Assembly: GCF_000829695.1 (NCBI RefSeq)
Contig: NZ_BBNN01000034.1
Location: 24,329-88,328 of the forward strand
Source of the DNA: Streptomyces sp. NBRC 110035
GTDB taxonomy: Bacteria; Actinomycetota; Actinomycetes; Streptomycetales; Streptomycetaceae
Direction: 5' to 3'
DNA length: 64,000 nt
Shown here: positions 43,412 to 52,550 of the stretch, one piece after another
How the letters are laid out: each line of letters starts with the position of its first letter
How positions within the stretch are numbered: the stretch's first letter is position 1
The notes under the pieces: model-generated
The model's database searches: none
Seen by the model: only the letters and a program-made list of their open reading frames with translations
Told to the model about the DNA's origin: nothing
Made by a program: the position numbers and the translations under genes

Positions 43412-44032
43412 ATGGCACTGGGTACGGTCACGGCGCCCCACGAGCTGCGGTTCGACACCGGGCGGGTCTGTCTGGATCTCCTCGCGACCACGCATCCCGA
43501 GGAACGGCTCGGCTCCGTCGACGTGCTGAGCGCCTGGATCACCGGCTCCGGCCTCGTCCCGGACGGCACCCCGCTGACCCACGCCGACGACGCCTGGCCG
43601 GTCGCCTTCCGCGAACTGCGCGGCCACCTCGCCCGTCTGGTGCGCGGCCACCTCGCCCGTCCGGCGCGCGGTCGCCCGGGGCCCGGCGGTGCCGCCCACG
43701 ACCTCGCGCTCGCCCGCCTCAACGAGACCGCCCGGGTCGCGCCCCCCGCGCCGCGCGCGGTCCCCGGCGACGACGGGGCACTGGTACGGCGGCTGGAGGC
43801 GCCGCCCGGCTGCGCCGCGCTGCTCGCGGCGATCGCCCGGGACGCCGTGGACCTGCTCACCGACCCGCTCGCGCGCGCGTGCCTGCGGCAGTGCGAGGGC
43901 GACCACTGCCCGATCGTGTACCTGGACACCTCACGGGGCCGCCGCAGGCGCTGGTGTTCCAGCGAGGTCTGCGGCAACCGTGAACGCGTGGCCCGCCACC
44001 GCCGCAGGGCCGCGGCGCACCCCCGCGCCTGA
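43412..44032 (+). CDS. CGNR zinc-finger protein
   Basis: This 206-residue protein is of the ABATE/CGNR type. The first 150 residues are the stress-response-like N-terminal domain (LRFDTGRVCLDLLATT at the start). The C-terminus carries the zinc finger that names the family: a C-x4-C-like pair in RQCEGDHCPIVYLD and WCSSEVCGNRERVARH. These proteins are probably DNA-binding regulators, but few have been studied. ATG 43412 is preceded by a weak aggcggtgacaggcac site. It lies just upstream of sigU on the same strand with a 250-bp gap, so a shared function is not implied. Confidence 0.85.
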   Translation: MALGTVTAPHELRFDTGRVCLDLLATTHPEERLGSVDVLSAWITGSGLVPDGTPLTHADDAWPVAFRELRGHLARLVRGHLARPARGRPGPGGAAHDLALARLNETARVAPPAPRAVPGDDGALVRRLEAPPGCAALLAAIARDAVDLLTDPLARACLRQCEGDHCPIVYLDTSRGRRRRWCSSEVCGNRERVARHRRRAAAHPRA

Positions 44033-44282
44033 CCCGTCCTCAACTCCGTGGACGTGTGACATCGCCAACACCCCGTTTGCCTTCCGTGCGTCACGGGCGG
44101 CCGGGCCGCTCCCCCGCCTGTGGTGGAAATGTGAAAAAGGAGCGGGGGGAATGTGCTCCCATGTCCCGGTCTTCACCTCACTCTTCAGAAAAACGACGCC
44201 TCACGTTGAACACCCGGCGCACCGCCTCCGTACCCGATGTCGAGCGACCGACGGGGGGATCCCCGGGACACCGGAGGTGGGC

Positions 44283-44864
44283 GTGCGCAAGGATGCGGCC
44301 GTGGCCAATGAACGTGGAGCGAGGGCCCGACATCGCATGTCCCCGTCCTCGTCGAACGAACCCGACGAGGAGTTGATGCGTGCGCTGTATCGAGAGCACG
44401 CCGGGCCTCTGCTCGCCTACGTCCTGCGGCTCGTCGCCGGAGACCGGCAACGAGCCGAGGACGTCGTGCAGGAGACGCTCATCCGTGCCTGGAAGAACGC
44501 CGGTCAGCTCAATCGGGCGACCGGATCGGTACGCCCCTGGCTGGTGACGGTCGCCCGGCGCATCGTCATCGACGGCCACCGCAGCCGGCAGGCCCGGCCG
44601 CAGGAGGTCGATCCGTCGCCGCTGGAGGTCATCCCCGCGGAGGACGAGATCGACAAGGCGCTGTGGCTGATGACGCTGTCGGACGCACTCGACGACCTGA
44701 CCCCGGCCCACCGGGAGGTGCTCGTCGAGACGTACTTCAAAGGACGTACCGTGAACGAGGCGGCCGAGACCCTCGGGATACCCAGCGGCACGGTCCGCTC
44801 CCGGGTGTTCTACGCCCTGCGTTCGATGAAGCTGGCTCTGGAGGAGCGGGGGGTGACGGCGTGA
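44283..44864 (+). CDS. sigU: ECF sigma factor SigU
   Basis: This 193-residue extracytoplasmic-function sigma factor has sigma region 2 at about 30-95 (ELMRALYREHAGPLLAYVLR, AEDVVQETLIRAWKN) and region 4 at about 130-185 (LTPAHREVLVETYFKGRTV, GIPSGTVRSRVFYALRSMK). It directs RNA polymerase to its own promoter class. In S. coelicolor, freed SigU disturbs aerial development and alters secreted proteins. I chose GTG 44283, preceded by GGAGGTGGGC; ATG 44337 is the alternative. Its stop overlaps the start of the downstream anti-sigma gene. Confidence 0.9.
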   Translation: MRKDAAVANERGARARHRMSPSSSNEPDEELMRALYREHAGPLLAYVLRLVAGDRQRAEDVVQETLIRAWKNAGQLNRATGSVRPWLVTVARRIVIDGHRSRQARPQEVDPSPLEVIPAEDEIDKALWLMTLSDALDDLTPAHREVLVETYFKGRTVNEAAETLGIPSGTVRSRVFYALRSMKLALEERGVTA

Positions 44865-45691
44865 TGAGTGCGTACGGGGGATTCGGAGCGAGCGGTACGG
44901 GTATGTCTGGTGCCATGCAGGGATCACCGGTGCCGAACGAGCACGAGACCGTCGGTGCCTACGCTCTCGGTATCCTCGACGATGCCGAGGCGACCGCGTT
45001 CGAGTCGCACCTCGCCGGCTGCGAGTGGTGCGCCCAGCAGCTCGACGAACTCGCCGGCATGGAACCGATGCTGGCCGCCCTCGCGGACCTGCCCGGCACC
45101 GGCACGCCGTCGCTCGGCGAGTCGCTGTCGGCCAAGCCGGCGCCGCGCGTGGTGGAGAAACTGGTCGACGAGGTCGCCGAGCGCCGCGCCAGGAAGCGCC
45201 GCCGCAACTTCTACATGGTCGCCGCCGCGGGCGCCCTGATCGTCAGCGGCCCCTTCGTCGCCGTCGCGGCGAACGGCGGGGGCGACAGCGGCAGCGGGGG
45301 AGGCAATACCAGCCAGACCCTCTCCGCCGACCCCGCGAAGGACGTCTTCGAGCAGATCCCCGACAAGCTCGCCGTGACCGACCCGGGCACCAAGGTCTCC
45401 GTGACCGTGGCGTTCGAGGAGAAGGACTGGGGCACCGGCCTCGCCGCGCGGATCACCAACGTCAAGGGCCCCGAGAAGTGCGCCCTGGTCGTCGTCGGGA
45501 AGAACGGCGAGCGGGAGACCGCGACCTCCTGGACCGTCCCGGAGTGGGGCTACGGCCTGCCGGACGCCAAGACGGACAAGGCCAAGCAGCCGCTCCACGT
45601 CCAGGGCGGCGCCTCGCTGAACCCCGACGAGATCGACAGCTTCGAGATCGTGACCTTCGACGGCGACAAGCTCGTCGAGGTCGACGCATAG
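44864..45691 (+). CDS. rsuA: Membrane zinc anti-sigma factor RsuA
   Basis: This 275-residue single-pass membrane protein should hold SigU inactive. The N-terminal cytoplasmic part has the zinc anti-sigma motif: H27 and HLAGCEWC with H49, C53 and C56 (His-x3-Cys-x2-Cys). One membrane helix is at about 115-135, followed by an extracytoplasmic domain of about 135 residues that presumably senses the envelope signal. ATG 44864 overlaps the sigU TGA by one base, so production of both is coupled. Redox or proteolytic release is typical of the family but is not shown here. Confidence 0.9.
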   Translation: MSAYGGFGASGTGMSGAMQGSPVPNEHETVGAYALGILDDAEATAFESHLAGCEWCAQQLDELAGMEPMLAALADLPGTGTPSLGESLSAKPAPRVVEKLVDEVAERRARKRRRNFYMVAAAGALIVSGPFVAVAANGGGDSGSGGGNTSQTLSADPAKDVFEQIPDKLAVTDPGTKVSVTVAFEEKDWGTGLAARITNVKGPEKCALVVVGKNGERETATSWTVPEWGYGLPDAKTDKAKQPLHVQGGASLNPDEIDSFEIVTFDGDKLVEVDA

Positions 45692-45750
45692 CCTGACGGG
45701 TCCCCTTCGCGTACGGTTGACGGCTGCCCAGCACGTCAGAAGGGGGCCCG

Positions 45751-48063
45751 GTGGCCGTTCAGGCTCAGCAGGAAACCGCGGTCGATCCGGTTCACGAATC
45801 CACTCGCGACCGGGAGATCAGCGGCGAACAGGAACACCTCGACCGGGTGTACCGGCGGCTCGAGGAGAAGATCCACGAGGCCGAGTTCCTCATGCACGAC
45901 GCCGCCCGGCGCGGCCAGGTCGGCACGCCCGGCGCACTCGCCGAACGGGACGCCCAGGTCTTCCGGGCCGGCGTTCACCTCAACCGGCTGAACAACGAGT
46001 TCGAGGACTTCCTCTTCGGCCGGATCGACCTGCTCCTCGGCAAGGACGGCAAGAAGGGACCCGACGGCGCCTACACCGCCGTCGAGCCCGCCGAGGGCGC
46101 CGTCCGACCCGACAACACCGCCGACATCGCCGAGACGCTGCACATCGGCCGCATCGGCGTCCTCGACGAGAACTACACCCCGCTGGTCATCGACTGGCGG
46201 GCGCCCGCCGCCGCCCCGTTCTACCGGTCCACCCCGGTCGACCCCGGCCGGGTGGTGCGCCGCCGCGTCATCCGCTCCAAGGGCCGCCGGGTCCTCGGTG
46301 TCGAGGACGACCTGATGCGCCCCGAGCTGACGGCCTCCCTGGACGGCCGCGAGCTGCCCGTCATCGGCGACGGCGCCCTGATGGCCGCGCTCGGCCAGGC
46401 CCGGACGCACAGCATGCGGGACATCGTCGCCTCCATCCAGGCCGAGCAGGACCTGGTGATCCGCGCCCCCGCCGCCTCCGTGACCCACGTCGAGGGCGGC
46501 CCCGGCACCGGCAAGACCGCCGTCGCCCTGCACCGCGCGGCCTACCTGCTCTACCAGGACCGGCGCCGGTACGCGGGCGGCATCCTGATCGTCTCGCCCA
46601 CACCGCTCCTGGTCGCCTACACCGAGGGCGTCCTGCCCTCCCTCGGCGAGGAGGGCCAGGTCGCCATCCGCGCCATCGGCTCCCTGGTCGACGGCGCCGA
46701 GGCCACCCTGTACGACGCCCCGGCGGTGGCCCGTGCCAAGGGCTCCTCCCGCATGCTCAGGGTGATCCGCAAGGCCGCACGCGGCGCCCTGGAGAGCGGC
46801 GGCACGCCGACCCGGCTGCGCGTCGTCGCCTTCGGCCGGCGGCTCGAACTGGACGCCGACGAACTGGCGGCCGTCCGCCACACCGCCCTCGGCGGCACCG
46901 CCCCGGTGAATCTGCTGCGCCCCCGCGCCCGCAAGCTGCTGCTCGACGCCCTGTGGGAGCGCTCCGGCGCGGGCGGCCGGCACACCGACCCGGAGCTGGC
47001 CGCCGAACTGCGCTCCTCCTTCGACGACGACATCACCACCGAGGACGCCTTCCTCGCCTTCTTCGACGCGTGGTGGCCCGAACTGACCCCGGCCGCCGTG
47101 CTGGACGCCATGGCCGACGAGCGCCGCCTCGGCCGCTGGGCCCGGCGCGTCCTCAACCCGGGCGAGGTCCGCAAGGTCGCCCGCTCCCTGCGGCGGGACG
47201 GCCGCTCGGTGCACGACATCGCGCTGCTCGACGAACTCCAGGCCGTCCTCGGCGCCCCCTCCCGCCCCCGGCGCAAGCGTGAGCTGGACCCGCTGGACCA
47301 GCTCACCGGCCTCGAGGAACTGCTGCCGGTGCGCGAGGAGTCGCAGCGCGAACGGGCCGAACGCCTCGCCCAGGAGCGCACCGAGTACGCCCATGTCATC
47401 GTCGACGAGGCCCAGGACCTCACCCCCATGCAGTGGCGCATGGTCGGCCGGCGCGGCCGGCACGCCACCTGGACGGTCGTCGGCGACCCCGCCCAGTCGT
47501 CCTGGTCCGACCCCGACGATGCCGCCCAGGCCCGCGACGAGGCCCTCGGCAGCAGGCCCCGCCGCCGCTTCGAGCTCACCGTGAACTACCGCAACCCGGC
47601 CGAGATCGCCGACCTCGCCGCCAAGGTGCTCGCACTCGCCATGCCCGGCTCCACCTCGCCGCGGGCGGTGCGCTCCATCGGCGTCGAACCCCGCTTCGTG
47701 ACCGCCGGCCCGTCCGCACCCGGCTCCGCCCTGGCCGAGACCGTGCGCGCGGAGACGGCCCGGCTGCTGGAGCGGGTCGACGGCACGGTCGGTGTGGTCG
47801 TCGCCATGCAGCGCCGCGAGGAGGCGCGGCGCTGGCTGGACGGGCTCGGCGGCCGGGCCGTCGCCCTCGGCAGTCTGGAGGCGAAGGGCCTGGAGTACGA
47901 CGCGACGATCGTCGTCTCCCCGGCCGAGATCGCCGACGAGTCCCCGGCCGGCCTGCGCGTCCTGTACGTCGCCCTGACCCGCGCCACCCAGCAGCTCACC
48001 GTCGTCTCGGCGGAACGCGACGAGCCGGACGCGGCGGGCGTCCCCGATCTGCTGCGGGACTGA
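45751..48063 (+). CDS. HelD-like superfamily 1 helicase/ATPase
   Basis: This 770-residue protein of the UvrD/Rep-like HelD family has a long N-terminal coiled region (about 20-75), Walker A GGPGTGKTAVAL near 248-259, Walker B VIVDEAQDLTPMQW near 550, motif III VVGDPAQSSW, motif IV NYRNPAEI, motif V LEAKGLEYD and motif VI YVALTRATQQL. HelD proteins bind RNA polymerase and free stalled complexes; a Streptomyces relative (HelR) gives rifamycin tolerance. Which subgroup this belongs to cannot be decided by eye. GTG 45751 follows agaaggggg. It has its own promoter region after rsuA. Confidence 0.88.
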   Translation: MAVQAQQETAVDPVHESTRDREISGEQEHLDRVYRRLEEKIHEAEFLMHDAARRGQVGTPGALAERDAQVFRAGVHLNRLNNEFEDFLFGRIDLLLGKDGKKGPDGAYTAVEPAEGAVRPDNTADIAETLHIGRIGVLDENYTPLVIDWRAPAAAPFYRSTPVDPGRVVRRRVIRSKGRRVLGVEDDLMRPELTASLDGRELPVIGDGALMAALGQARTHSMRDIVASIQAEQDLVIRAPAASVTHVEGGPGTGKTAVALHRAAYLLYQDRRRYAGGILIVSPTPLLVAYTEGVLPSLGEEGQVAIRAIGSLVDGAEATLYDAPAVARAKGSSRMLRVIRKAARGALESGGTPTRLRVVAFGRRLELDADELAAVRHTALGGTAPVNLLRPRARKLLLDALWERSGAGGRHTDPELAAELRSSFDDDITTEDAFLAFFDAWWPELTPAAVLDAMADERRLGRWARRVLNPGEVRKVARSLRRDGRSVHDIALLDELQAVLGAPSRPRRKRELDPLDQLTGLEELLPVREESQRERAERLAQERTEYAHVIVDEAQDLTPMQWRMVGRRGRHATWTVVGDPAQSSWSDPDDAAQARDEALGSRPRRRFELTVNYRNPAEIADLAAKVLALAMPGSTSPRAVRSIGVEPRFVTAGPSAPGSALAETVRAETARLLERVDGTVGVVVAMQRREEARRWLDGLGGRAVALGSLEAKGLEYDATIVVSPAEIADESPAGLRVLYVALTRATQQLTVVSAERDEPDAAGVPDLLRD

Positions 48064-48452
48064 TCCGGCCGAGGGAGTGGTTCTGCGGCATCCGTTTGTT
48101 AGCCTGGCAAGTGACACCGGCCCGATCCAAGCCCCCGGGCCCAACCTTCGTCGCTACGAGCGACCACTTGCCGCGAGGCGAGCATGGCGGGCCGGTGTCA
48201 CTGAGCAACCGAGAGGCCCATGTCACTTCCGGGTGACATGGGCCTCTCGCGTTGGCCTGCGAGACGTACGGGGCGTACGAACGTCCCCCGACTTCTCGTA
48301 TGGTGGAACGGCCTTCCGGAGGGTTTCGCAGTTACCCGCTTTCCCTGTGACCAAAACGTTCGCAATCGGATGCGGCTACCACGTACTCGGCGGTAGGTGC
48401 GACGATCGGACGGCACAAAGCAGCTACACGGTGAAAGCAGAGGAAGTCGGCC
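48064..48452. other. 389-bp hairpin-rich gap between helicase and malic enzyme genes
   Basis: A perfect 14-bp inverted repeat, GTGACACCGGCCCG (48111-48124) and its complement (48188-48201), encloses 63 nt that contains its own small hairpin (gtcgctacgagcgac). Directly after it comes a perfect 17-bp hairpin (48210-48226 with 48233-48249, 6-nt loop), extendable by CAAC/GTTG. The promoter of malic enzyme must lie at about 48290-48440, where the DNA is AT-richer (cccgctttccctgtgaccaaaacg). The structures may be terminators or a structured small RNA. Confidence 0.6.
48210..48249. terminator. Strong 17-bp hairpin, probable terminator
   Basis: Arms CGAGAGGCCCATGTCAC and its exact complement flank a 6-nt loop (ttccgg). 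It is the strongest hairpin of this gap and the likely end of the helicase transcript. Confidence 0.7.
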
Positions 48453-49877
48453 ATGGCAACGGCGCCCAGCGTCTCCTACTCGATGACCATCCGGCTGGAG
48501 GTGCCGGCGAGCGGAACCTCCGTCTCTCAGCTCACCACCGCCGTGGAATCCTCCGGCGGCACGGTCACCGGCCTCGACGTCACCGCGTCCGGCCACGAGA
48601 AACTCCGCATAGACGTCACCATCGCGGCCACCTCCACCGGGCACGCCGACGAGATCGTCGAGAAGCTCCGCGGAGTCGAGGGCGTCAACCTGGGCAAGGT
48701 CTCGGACCGTACGTTCCTGATGCACCTCGGCGGCAAGATCGAGATGGCGTCCAAGCACCCCATCCGCAACCGTGACGACCTCTCGATGATCTACACGCCG
48801 GGCGTGGCCCGCGTCTGCATGGCCATCGCCGAGAACCCCGAGGACGCCCGCCGCCTCACCATCAAGCGCAACTCCGTTGCGGTCGTGACGGACGGCTCCG
48901 CCGTGCTGGGCCTCGGCAACATCGGCCCGAAGGCCGCCCTGCCGGTGATGGAGGGCAAGGCCGCCCTGTTCAAGCGGTTCGCCGGCATCGACGCCTGGCC
49001 GCTGTGCCTCGACACGCAGGACACCGACGCCATCGTCGAGATCGTCAAGGCGATCGCCCCGGGCTTCGCCGGCATCAACCTGGAGGACATCTCCGCGCCG
49101 CGCTGCTTCGAGATCGAGGCCCGGCTGCGCGAGGCCCTCGACATCCCCGTCTTCCACGACGACCAGCACGGCACCGCGATCGTCGTCCTCGCCGCCCTGA
49201 CCAACGCGCTGCGGGTCACCGGCAAGGCGATCGAGGACATCAGGGTCGTCATGTCCGGCGCCGGCGCGGCCGGTACGGCGATCCTCAAGCTGCTCATCGC
49301 GGCCGGTGTGAAGCACGCCGTCGTGGCCGACATCCACGGTGTGGTGCACGCGGGCCGCGCGGACCTGGTGGACGCCCCCGCCGACTCCCCGCTGTGCTGG
49401 ATCGGCGACAACACCAACCAGGAGAACCTGACCGGCACGCTGAAGGAGGCCGTGCACGGCGCGGACGTCTTCATCGGCGTCTCCGCCCCGAACGTCCTCG
49501 ACGGCGACGACGTCGCCGCGATGGCCGACGACGCGATCGTGTTCGCGCTCGCGAACCCCGACCCCGAGGTGGACCCGGGCATCGCCCGCCGGACCGCGGC
49601 CGTGGTCGCCACCGGCCGCTCCGACTTCCCGAACCAGATCAACAACGTGCTGGTCTTCCCGGGTGTCTTCCGCGGCCTGCTGGACGCCCAGTCCCGCACC
49701 GTCAACACCGAGATGATGCTGGCCGCCGCCAAGGCCCTGGCCGACGTGGTCACCGAGGACGAGCTGAACCCGAACTACATCATCCCCAGCGTGTTCAACG
49801 ACAAGGTCGCGGGCGCGGTCGCCGGTGCCGTCCGGGAGGCCGCGAAGAACACGGAAGCCCCGGCCGCCCTCGCCTAG
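48453..49877 (+). CDS. NAD-dependent malic enzyme with ACT domain
   Basis: Malic enzyme decarboxylates malate oxidatively to pyruvate and links the TCA cycle to pyruvate and acetyl-CoA supply. This 474-residue cytosolic protein has an N-terminal ACT-like regulatory domain (about residues 8-88), then the catalytic domain with the conserved tyrosine in MIYTPGVARVC, metal-site acids in NLEDISAP and FHDDQHGTAIV, and a Rossmann motif SGAGAAGTAIL near 270. The S. coelicolor counterpart (recalled as SCO2951) is reported NAD-dependent. ATG 48453 follows gaggaagtcggcc. Confidence 0.92.
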   Translation: MATAPSVSYSMTIRLEVPASGTSVSQLTTAVESSGGTVTGLDVTASGHEKLRIDVTIAATSTGHADEIVEKLRGVEGVNLGKVSDRTFLMHLGGKIEMASKHPIRNRDDLSMIYTPGVARVCMAIAENPEDARRLTIKRNSVAVVTDGSAVLGLGNIGPKAALPVMEGKAALFKRFAGIDAWPLCLDTQDTDAIVEIVKAIAPGFAGINLEDISAPRCFEIEARLREALDIPVFHDDQHGTAIVVLAALTNALRVTGKAIEDIRVVMSGAGAAGTAILKLLIAAGVKHAVVADIHGVVHAGRADLVDAPADSPLCWIGDNTNQENLTGTLKEAVHGADVFIGVSAPNVLDGDDVAAMADDAIVFALANPDPEVDPGIARRTAAVVATGRSDFPNQINNVLVFPGVFRGLLDAQSRTVNTEMMLAAAKALADVVTEDELNPNYIIPSVFNDKVAGAVAGAVREAAKNTEAPAALA

Positions 49878-50310
49878 GACCCCTGCCGCGGCTGTGACCA
49901 TCACCACGGCAGGTGTGCGAACGGCGCGTCGTGGAACCCGTGACACACGGCCTCCCTCTAGGGTGGCGGCCGTGACTCGGGCCCCGGCCTCCGCGGTCCG
50001 CTGCCGACAGTGGACGCAGCGTTACCGTCGTCGGGCCGTGGGCGCCTCCCGGGTGACTCCCACGGGTGACTCCGGGGTGGTATCGCGGCTCCTGCGAGTG
50101 CCGGATTGGCTTTACCGCCGCAGGTAGAGGCAGGATGCTCCACCGGGACCACGTTCAGGGGGCAGCACCTCCAGGGGCGTACGGGCCCGAATAAGTACCC
50201 GGGTCCGGGGGACTCACCGAGGACCCTGGCAGCATCGGCTTGGTCGTGCCCCAAGTGCGGCCCCGCCGCGTGGCACGCCCCAACGGCAAGAAGAACACGG
50301 GAGTAACAAC
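49878..50310 (+). promoter_or_regulatory. 433-bp promoter/leader region of the HU gene
   Basis: No gene is seen. It includes a duplicated gggtgactcc block at 50053-50073 (cccgggtgactcccacgggtgactccgggg), an AT-richer patch (ggattggctttaccgccg, about 50102-50120), and a TAGAGG box at 50125 that could be a -10 element. That would leave a leader of roughly 175 nt before the HU start. No unambiguous -35/-10 pair can be named. Confidence 0.4.
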
Positions 50311-50592
50311 ATGAACCGCAGTGAGCTGGTGGCCGCGCTGGCCGACCGCGCCGAGGTGACCCGCAAGGACGCCGACGCCGTGCTGGCCGCGTTCGCCGAC
50401 ATCGTCGGCGACATCGTCTCCAAGGGGGACGAGAAGGTCACCATCCCCGGTTTCCTGACCTTCGAGCGCACTCACCGTGCCGCTCGCACCGCGCGCAACC
50501 CGCAGACCGGTGAGCCGATCCAGATCCCGGCCGGCTACAGCGTGAAGGTCTCCGCGGGCTCGAAGCTCAAGGAAGCCGCCAAGGGCAAGTAA
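50311..50592 (+). CDS. hupA: HU-type nucleoid-associated protein
   Basis: This 93-residue histone-like protein is the short, tail-less HU form. It has the HU dimer core (MNRSELVAALADRAEVTRKD), a VTIPGFLTFE strand, and the DNA-bending beta arm with TARNPQTGEPIQIPA. It lacks the Lys/Ala-rich C-terminal tail of the second Streptomyces HU (HupS), so it corresponds to HupA, the form abundant in vegetative hyphae. ATG 50311 has GGGAG seven bases upstream. A very strong terminator follows the stop. Confidence 0.95.
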   Translation: MNRSELVAALADRAEVTRKDADAVLAAFADIVGDIVSKGDEKVTIPGFLTFERTHRAARTARNPQTGEPIQIPAGYSVKVSAGSKLKEAAKGK

Positions 50593-50636
50593 TTCCGCCG
50601 TTCGTACGTCCCGGGACGGCGTACGACGCACAGCGA

Positions 50637-50680
50637 CGCCAAAGGGGCGGCCACCCGAACGGGTGGCCGCCCCTTTGGCG
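50637..50680. terminator. Strong bidirectional terminator after hupA
   Basis: A 21-bp perfect inverted repeat (50637-50657 with 50660-50680), effectively a 19-20 bp stem with a small gaac loop, lies 44 bp after the hupA stop. Confidence 0.88.
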
Positions 50681-50708
50681 AGACCGCGACAGGCCGGCGG
50701 GCGGGGGA

Positions 50709-50867
50709 CCGGGCTGCCCGGCAGGGCGCCCTGCCGGGCAGCCCGGCCTTCGCCTCCGGCTTCCCCGGCTTGTCCATGCTGTGTCTGTCCGGGGGAGGGC
50801 CCTCAGCCCCCCGGCCCGTCGGCCGGGCGGGTGGTGCCGGGCGGGTCGGCCGGGCGGGTGGTGCCGG
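50709..50867. repeat. 38-bp perfect palindrome and 23-bp direct repeats before the murA stop
   Basis: A 38-bp exact palindrome (19 + 19 bp, 50709-50746, centre GGGC|GCCC) lies between the convergent hupA and murA genes. It could extrude as a cruciform or act as a terminator for murA. Beyond it, two identical 23-bp GC-rich direct repeats occur at 50818-50840 and 50845-50867. No gene is seen in 50593-50886. Confidence 0.8.
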
Positions 50868-50886
50868 TGCCGGTGGTGAGCCGGTC

Positions 50887-52233
50887 TCAGCCGAGGGCCT
50901 TGCCGGGCAGCTCGACCTTCGCCCCCAGCTCCCCCAGCTTGTCCATGAAGTTCTCGTAGCCGCGGTTGATCAGGCCGATGCCGTGGACGCGGGACGTGCC
51001 CTGGGCGGCGAGAGCGGCGATCAGGTAGGAGAAGCCGCCGCGCAGGTCGGGGATGACCAGGTCGGCGCCCTGGAGCCGGGTCGGGCCCGAGACGACGGCC
51101 GAGTGGAGGAAGTTGCGCTGGCCGAAGCGGCAGTGGGAGCCGCCCAGGCACTCGCGGTAGAGCTGGATGTGGGCGCCCATCTGGTTGAGCGCCGAGGTGA
51201 AGCCGAGCCGGGACTCGTAGACCGTCTCGTGGACGATCGACAGGCCCGTCGCCTGGGTCAGGGCGACGACCAGCGGCTGCTGCCAGTCGGTCTGGAAGCC
51301 CGGGTGGACGTCCGTCTCCAGCGCGATCGACGTGAGCTGGCCGCCCGGGTGCCAGAACCGGATGCCCTCGTCGTCGATCTCGAAGGCGCCGCCGACCTTC
51401 CGGTAGGTGTTCAGGAACGTCATCATCGAGCGCTGCTGGGCGCCGCGGACGTAGATGTTGCCCTCGGTGGCCAGCGCCGCGGACGCCCAGGAGGCCGCCT
51501 CCAGGCGGTCGGGGAGGGCGCGGTGGTTGTAGCCGCCGAGCTTGTCCACACCGGTGATGCGGATGGTCCGGTCGGTGTCCATCGCGATGATCGCGCCCAT
51601 TTTCTGCAGGACGCAGATCAGGTCCTCGATCTCCGGCTCCACCGCCGCGTTGGACAGCTCGGTGACGCCCTCCGCGAGGACCGCCGTCAGCAGCACCTGC
51701 TCCGTCGTGCCGACGGACGGGTACGGCAGCTTGATCTTCGTACCGCGCAGCCGCTGCGGGGCCTCCAGGTACTGGCCGTCGGCACGCTTCTCGATCGTCG
51801 CGCCGAACTGGCGCAGCACGTCGAAGTGGAAGTCGATCGGCCGGCCGCCGATGTCGCAGCCGCCCAGCCCCGGGATGAACGCGTGCCCGAGCCGGTGCAG
51901 CAGCGGGCCGCAGAACAGGATCGGGATGCGGGACGAACCCGCGTGGGCATCGATGTCGGCGACGTTGGCGCTCTCCACCCGCGTGGGGTCGAGCACCAGT
52001 TCACCGGGCTCGTCGCCGGGACGGACCGTCACTCCGTGCAGCTGGAGCAGCCCTCGGACGACGCGGACGTCGCGGATGTCCGGAACGTTGCCCAGTCGGC
52101 TCGGCTCGCTGCCCAGCAGGGCGGCGACCATGGCCTTCGGTACGAGGTTCTTCGCACCGCGGACACGGATCTCCCCCTCCAGCGGGGTCCCGCCGTGGAC
52201 AAGCAGTACGTCTTCAGCGCCGTTGACGGTCAT
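50887..52233 (-). CDS. murA: UDP-N-acetylglucosamine 1-carboxyvinyltransferase MurA
   Basis: MurA makes the first committed step of peptidoglycan synthesis, transferring enolpyruvate from PEP to UDP-GlcNAc in the cytosol. This 448-residue protein has the conserved start (GEIRVRGAKNLVPKAMVAAL, with the catalytic-region Lys28) and the active-site loop GLGGCDIGGRPIDFH, where C126 occupies the position alkylated by fosfomycin. The enzyme therefore keeps the fosfomycin-sensitive Cys rather than the Asp of mycobacteria. ATG 52233 fits the family; upstream in-frame residues are Trp/Pro/Gly-rich noise. It is divergent from algH. Confidence 0.95.
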   Translation of the reverse strand: MTVNGAEDVLLVHGGTPLEGEIRVRGAKNLVPKAMVAALLGSEPSRLGNVPDIRDVRVVRGLLQLHGVTVRPGDEPGELVLDPTRVESANVADIDAHAGSSRIPILFCGPLLHRLGHAFIPGLGGCDIGGRPIDFHFDVLRQFGATIEKRADGQYLEAPQRLRGTKIKLPYPSVGTTEQVLLTAVLAEGVTELSNAAVEPEIEDLICVLQKMGAIIAMDTDRTIRITGVDKLGGYNHRALPDRLEAASWASAALATEGNIYVRGAQQRSMMTFLNTYRKVGGAFEIDDEGIRFWHPGGQLTSIALETDVHPGFQTDWQQPLVVALTQATGLSIVHETVYESRLGFTSALNQMGAHIQLYRECLGGSHCRFGQRNFLHSAVVSGPTRLQGADLVIPDLRGGFSYLIAALAAQGTSRVHGIGLINRGYENFMDKLGELGAKVELPGKALG

Positions 52234-52550
52234 GAATCTCGCGTTCCGTGGAGGGGGGCAGGGCCAGAAGGGCAAGGGTAGTCGCCCGCAACGCCCGGTC
52301 CACCAGTCCGTGCACGGCCCGCTCCCGCCCCCGGGCCGCCACGACACGGGCGGTTTCCGTCCGGACACCCGGGGTCACCGGTGCCACCGTGCGCCGGGGG
52401 TGCTCCCGTACGCCCGCCCGGCTCCGGCGGGCCGCTTCGGCCCGCCCCGACGGGCGCCCCACCAGGCCGCTCCCGCGCCGGACGGCCGCGACCACCCCCG
52501 TACTCCCATTGCCTCCCCACGGAGGGGGAAGATGCGGGATCATGTCTGGC
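52234..52550. promoter_or_regulatory. Divergent promoter region of murA and the AlgH-like gene
   Basis: This 317-bp region holds no gene. On the minus strand a TACCCT box at about 52275 with gtggac about 17 bp upstream is a possible murA promoter. On the plus strand TACTCC at about 52501 may serve the AlgH-like gene. Both are weak guesses. Confidence 0.3.

Noticed and set aside
45691..45751. Rifamycin-associated element before the helicase gene
   Set aside because: No inverted repeat of the kind I recall for this element is present in the short upstream gap, so I did not call the protein HelR.
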